A DNA stretch of 6,021 nucleotides from Phycisphaerae bacterium (GTDB lineage: Bacteria; Planctomycetota; Phycisphaerae; UBA1845), in the NCBI GenBank assembly GCA_028277545.1, contig JANQGB010000287.1, forward strand, positions 1 to 6,021, given 5' to 3'. Positions 5,328 to 6,021 of the stretch are shown one piece after another. The stretch's first letter is position 1. Each line of letters opens with the position of its first letter. Below the pieces are notes generated by a model. The model ran no database searches. It saw only the letters and a list, made by a program, of their open reading frames with translations, and was not told the origin of the DNA. The position numbers and the translations under genes were made by a program.

Positions 5328-5359
5328 TTCCCCACCCCTGCTTTGCAGGGATGGGGCAC
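5328..5359. repeat. 32-bp hairpin direct repeat, copy 2
   Basis: This second copy of the 32-bp hairpin is in the same orientation, 201 bp from the first. Together the copies bracket the three other hairpins, so 5127-5359 may be one composite intergenic element or an insertion of one palindromic block next to another. Confidence 0.9.
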
Positions 5360-5495
5360 ACGGAGTCACGCGGTTACTGCGGCGGGTGCGCTTGCGGATG
5401 TCGCGGCGGGTGTGCTTGGCGTCGTCACTGCCGGGCGATGACACCGTCAAGCGGAATCGTGATCGGGGCGCGTCTGGCGGCACTTCCTGGCGCGG

Positions 5496-6021
5496 TTACA
5501 CCCTTACGCTCATCCACTTTCCGCGTGCGAAGCGGATGGCCAGTAAAGCGGCCCGTACGACAAAGTCGCAGCACATGGCCAGCCAGGCCGCGAACAGTCC
5601 TCCCTGGAGGACAATGCCGAAGAAGTAGGCCAGCGGCAGTCGCACCAGCGTCTGTCCCAGGACGGTAATGAGCAACGGGTAGCGCGTGTCACCTGAGCCG
5701 CGTAGTGCGCCGGCATAAACCACGGCAAGTGCCAGCATGGGCTGGAAGCAGGCTACCATCCTGAACGGAGGGATACCTACCTGACGGACTATGGTCTCTT
5801 TGTGCAGTAGGCCGAAGATGGGGCCGGCAGCTACGAAGAACAGTACGCCGACAGCGGCCGCCAGCAGGCCGCACTGCAGCGCGGCCTCGTGACCGGCGCG
5901 CCGGGCGCGGTTCGGCTGGTCGGCGCCCAGGTTCTGACCGATCATCGTTGCAGCGGCCGCGGCCCAGGCCGCGGCGGGCAGGTAGGTCAGGGCTTCGAGT
6001 CGCACGCCGACCATGTGCGCG
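5496..6021 (-). CDS. MATE-family transporter, C-terminal part
   Basis: The C-terminal part (about 174 residues visible) of an inner-membrane transporter of the multidrug and toxic compound extrusion family, usually around 450 residues with 12 helices, which exports cationic compounds in exchange for Na+ or H+. The open frame continues past the right window edge (AHMVGVR at the boundary), so the ATG at 6014 is internal. Family signatures are GVRLEALTYLPAAAW, then MIGQNLGADQPNRARRAG between helices, and GALRGSGDTRYPLLI near the third visible helix. Hydrophobic stretches LLAAAVGVLFFVAAGPIFGL, MLALAVVYAGAL, LPLAYFFGIVL and LFAAWLAMCCDFVVRAALLA fit the last helices of the C-lobe. It ends in a short basic tail (RFARGKWMSVRV). 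It converges with the helicase gene across the palindromic block. The exported substrate cannot be predicted. Confidence 0.9.
   Translation of the reverse strand, partial: AHMVGVRLEALTYLPAAAWAAAAATMIGQNLGADQPNRARRAGHEAALQCGLLAAAVGVLFFVAAGPIFGLLHKETIVRQVGIPPFRMVACFQPMLALAVVYAGALRGSGDTRYPLLITVLGQTLVRLPLAYFFGIVLQGGLFAAWLAMCCDFVVRAALLAIRFARGKWMSVRV

Larger units (their letters stand above)
5069..5495. other. Intergenic palindrome-rich block
   Basis: The region between the convergent helicase and transporter genes has no credible gene. Positions 5127-5359 are packed with hairpins and one direct repeat, described separately. Positions 5360-5495 are GC-rich without a recognised element; I see no T-rich terminator for either flanking gene. 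A 103-codon minus-strand frame across it is built from the palindromes and is not considered real. Confidence 0.7.

Noticed and set aside
5417..5440. Imperfect inverted repeat gtcgtc.../gatgac
   Set aside because: Contains a mismatch in a six-base stem and no T-run; too weak to call a terminator for the helicase or transporter.
5172..5483. 103-codon minus-strand frame in the repeat block
   Set aside because: It is composed almost entirely of translated palindromes; similar chance peptides arise wherever such repeats occur.

Overview
This is a GC-rich bacterial window. The intergenic stretches are filled with short palindromic repeats of kinds I associate with Planctomycetota and related PVC bacteria: GC-rich hairpins whose chance translations read like RQDAGAT, AGKPAPT or HRPEGAED. 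That assignment rests on recollection of repeat style and gene types, not on a marker gene. The two window ends cut genes, and the left end shows a fold-back that suggests a contig terminus in a metagenomic or amplified assembly.

Layout. Positions 1-174 form a near-perfect inverted repeat made of two opposed copies of the same M20 amidohydrolase segment. The plus copy continues as the 3' end of that gene to 451. Positions 452-1616 carry no convincing gene. They hold small hairpins, a terminator-like hairpin with a T-run (842-888) that overlaps a 30-codon signal-peptide-like reading frame, and an array of about ten GC-rich hairpins (1213-1592) that ends in six contiguous 28-bp units. A minus-strand gene (1617-2033) encodes an all-alpha dUTPase/MazG-like NTP pyrophosphatase. 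A divergent intergenic region with palindromes separates it from a plus-strand monocluster ferredoxin (2303-2530) of the CxxDxxC type. After a hairpin terminator comes the main gene of the window (2723-5068), a 781-residue MrfA/YprA-type DEAD/DEAH-box helicase with a C-terminal DUF1998/cysteine-cluster region. Positions 5069-5495 are a composite block of palindromic repeats, including a 32-bp hairpin repeated 201 bp apart. A minus-strand MATE-family transporter (5496-6021) enters from the right edge.

How the genes relate. dUTPase (nucleotide-pool sanitation) and an MrfA-type helicase (linked in Bacillus subtilis to repair of mitomycin-type lesions) both serve genome maintenance, but they are divergent and separated by terminators and repeats, so no operon is supported. 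I found no clear new defence or mobile system. The items most worth checking are the palindromic array, the candidate structured RNA around 700-888, the fold-back end, and the Asp-ligand ferredoxin next to a cysteine-cluster helicase.
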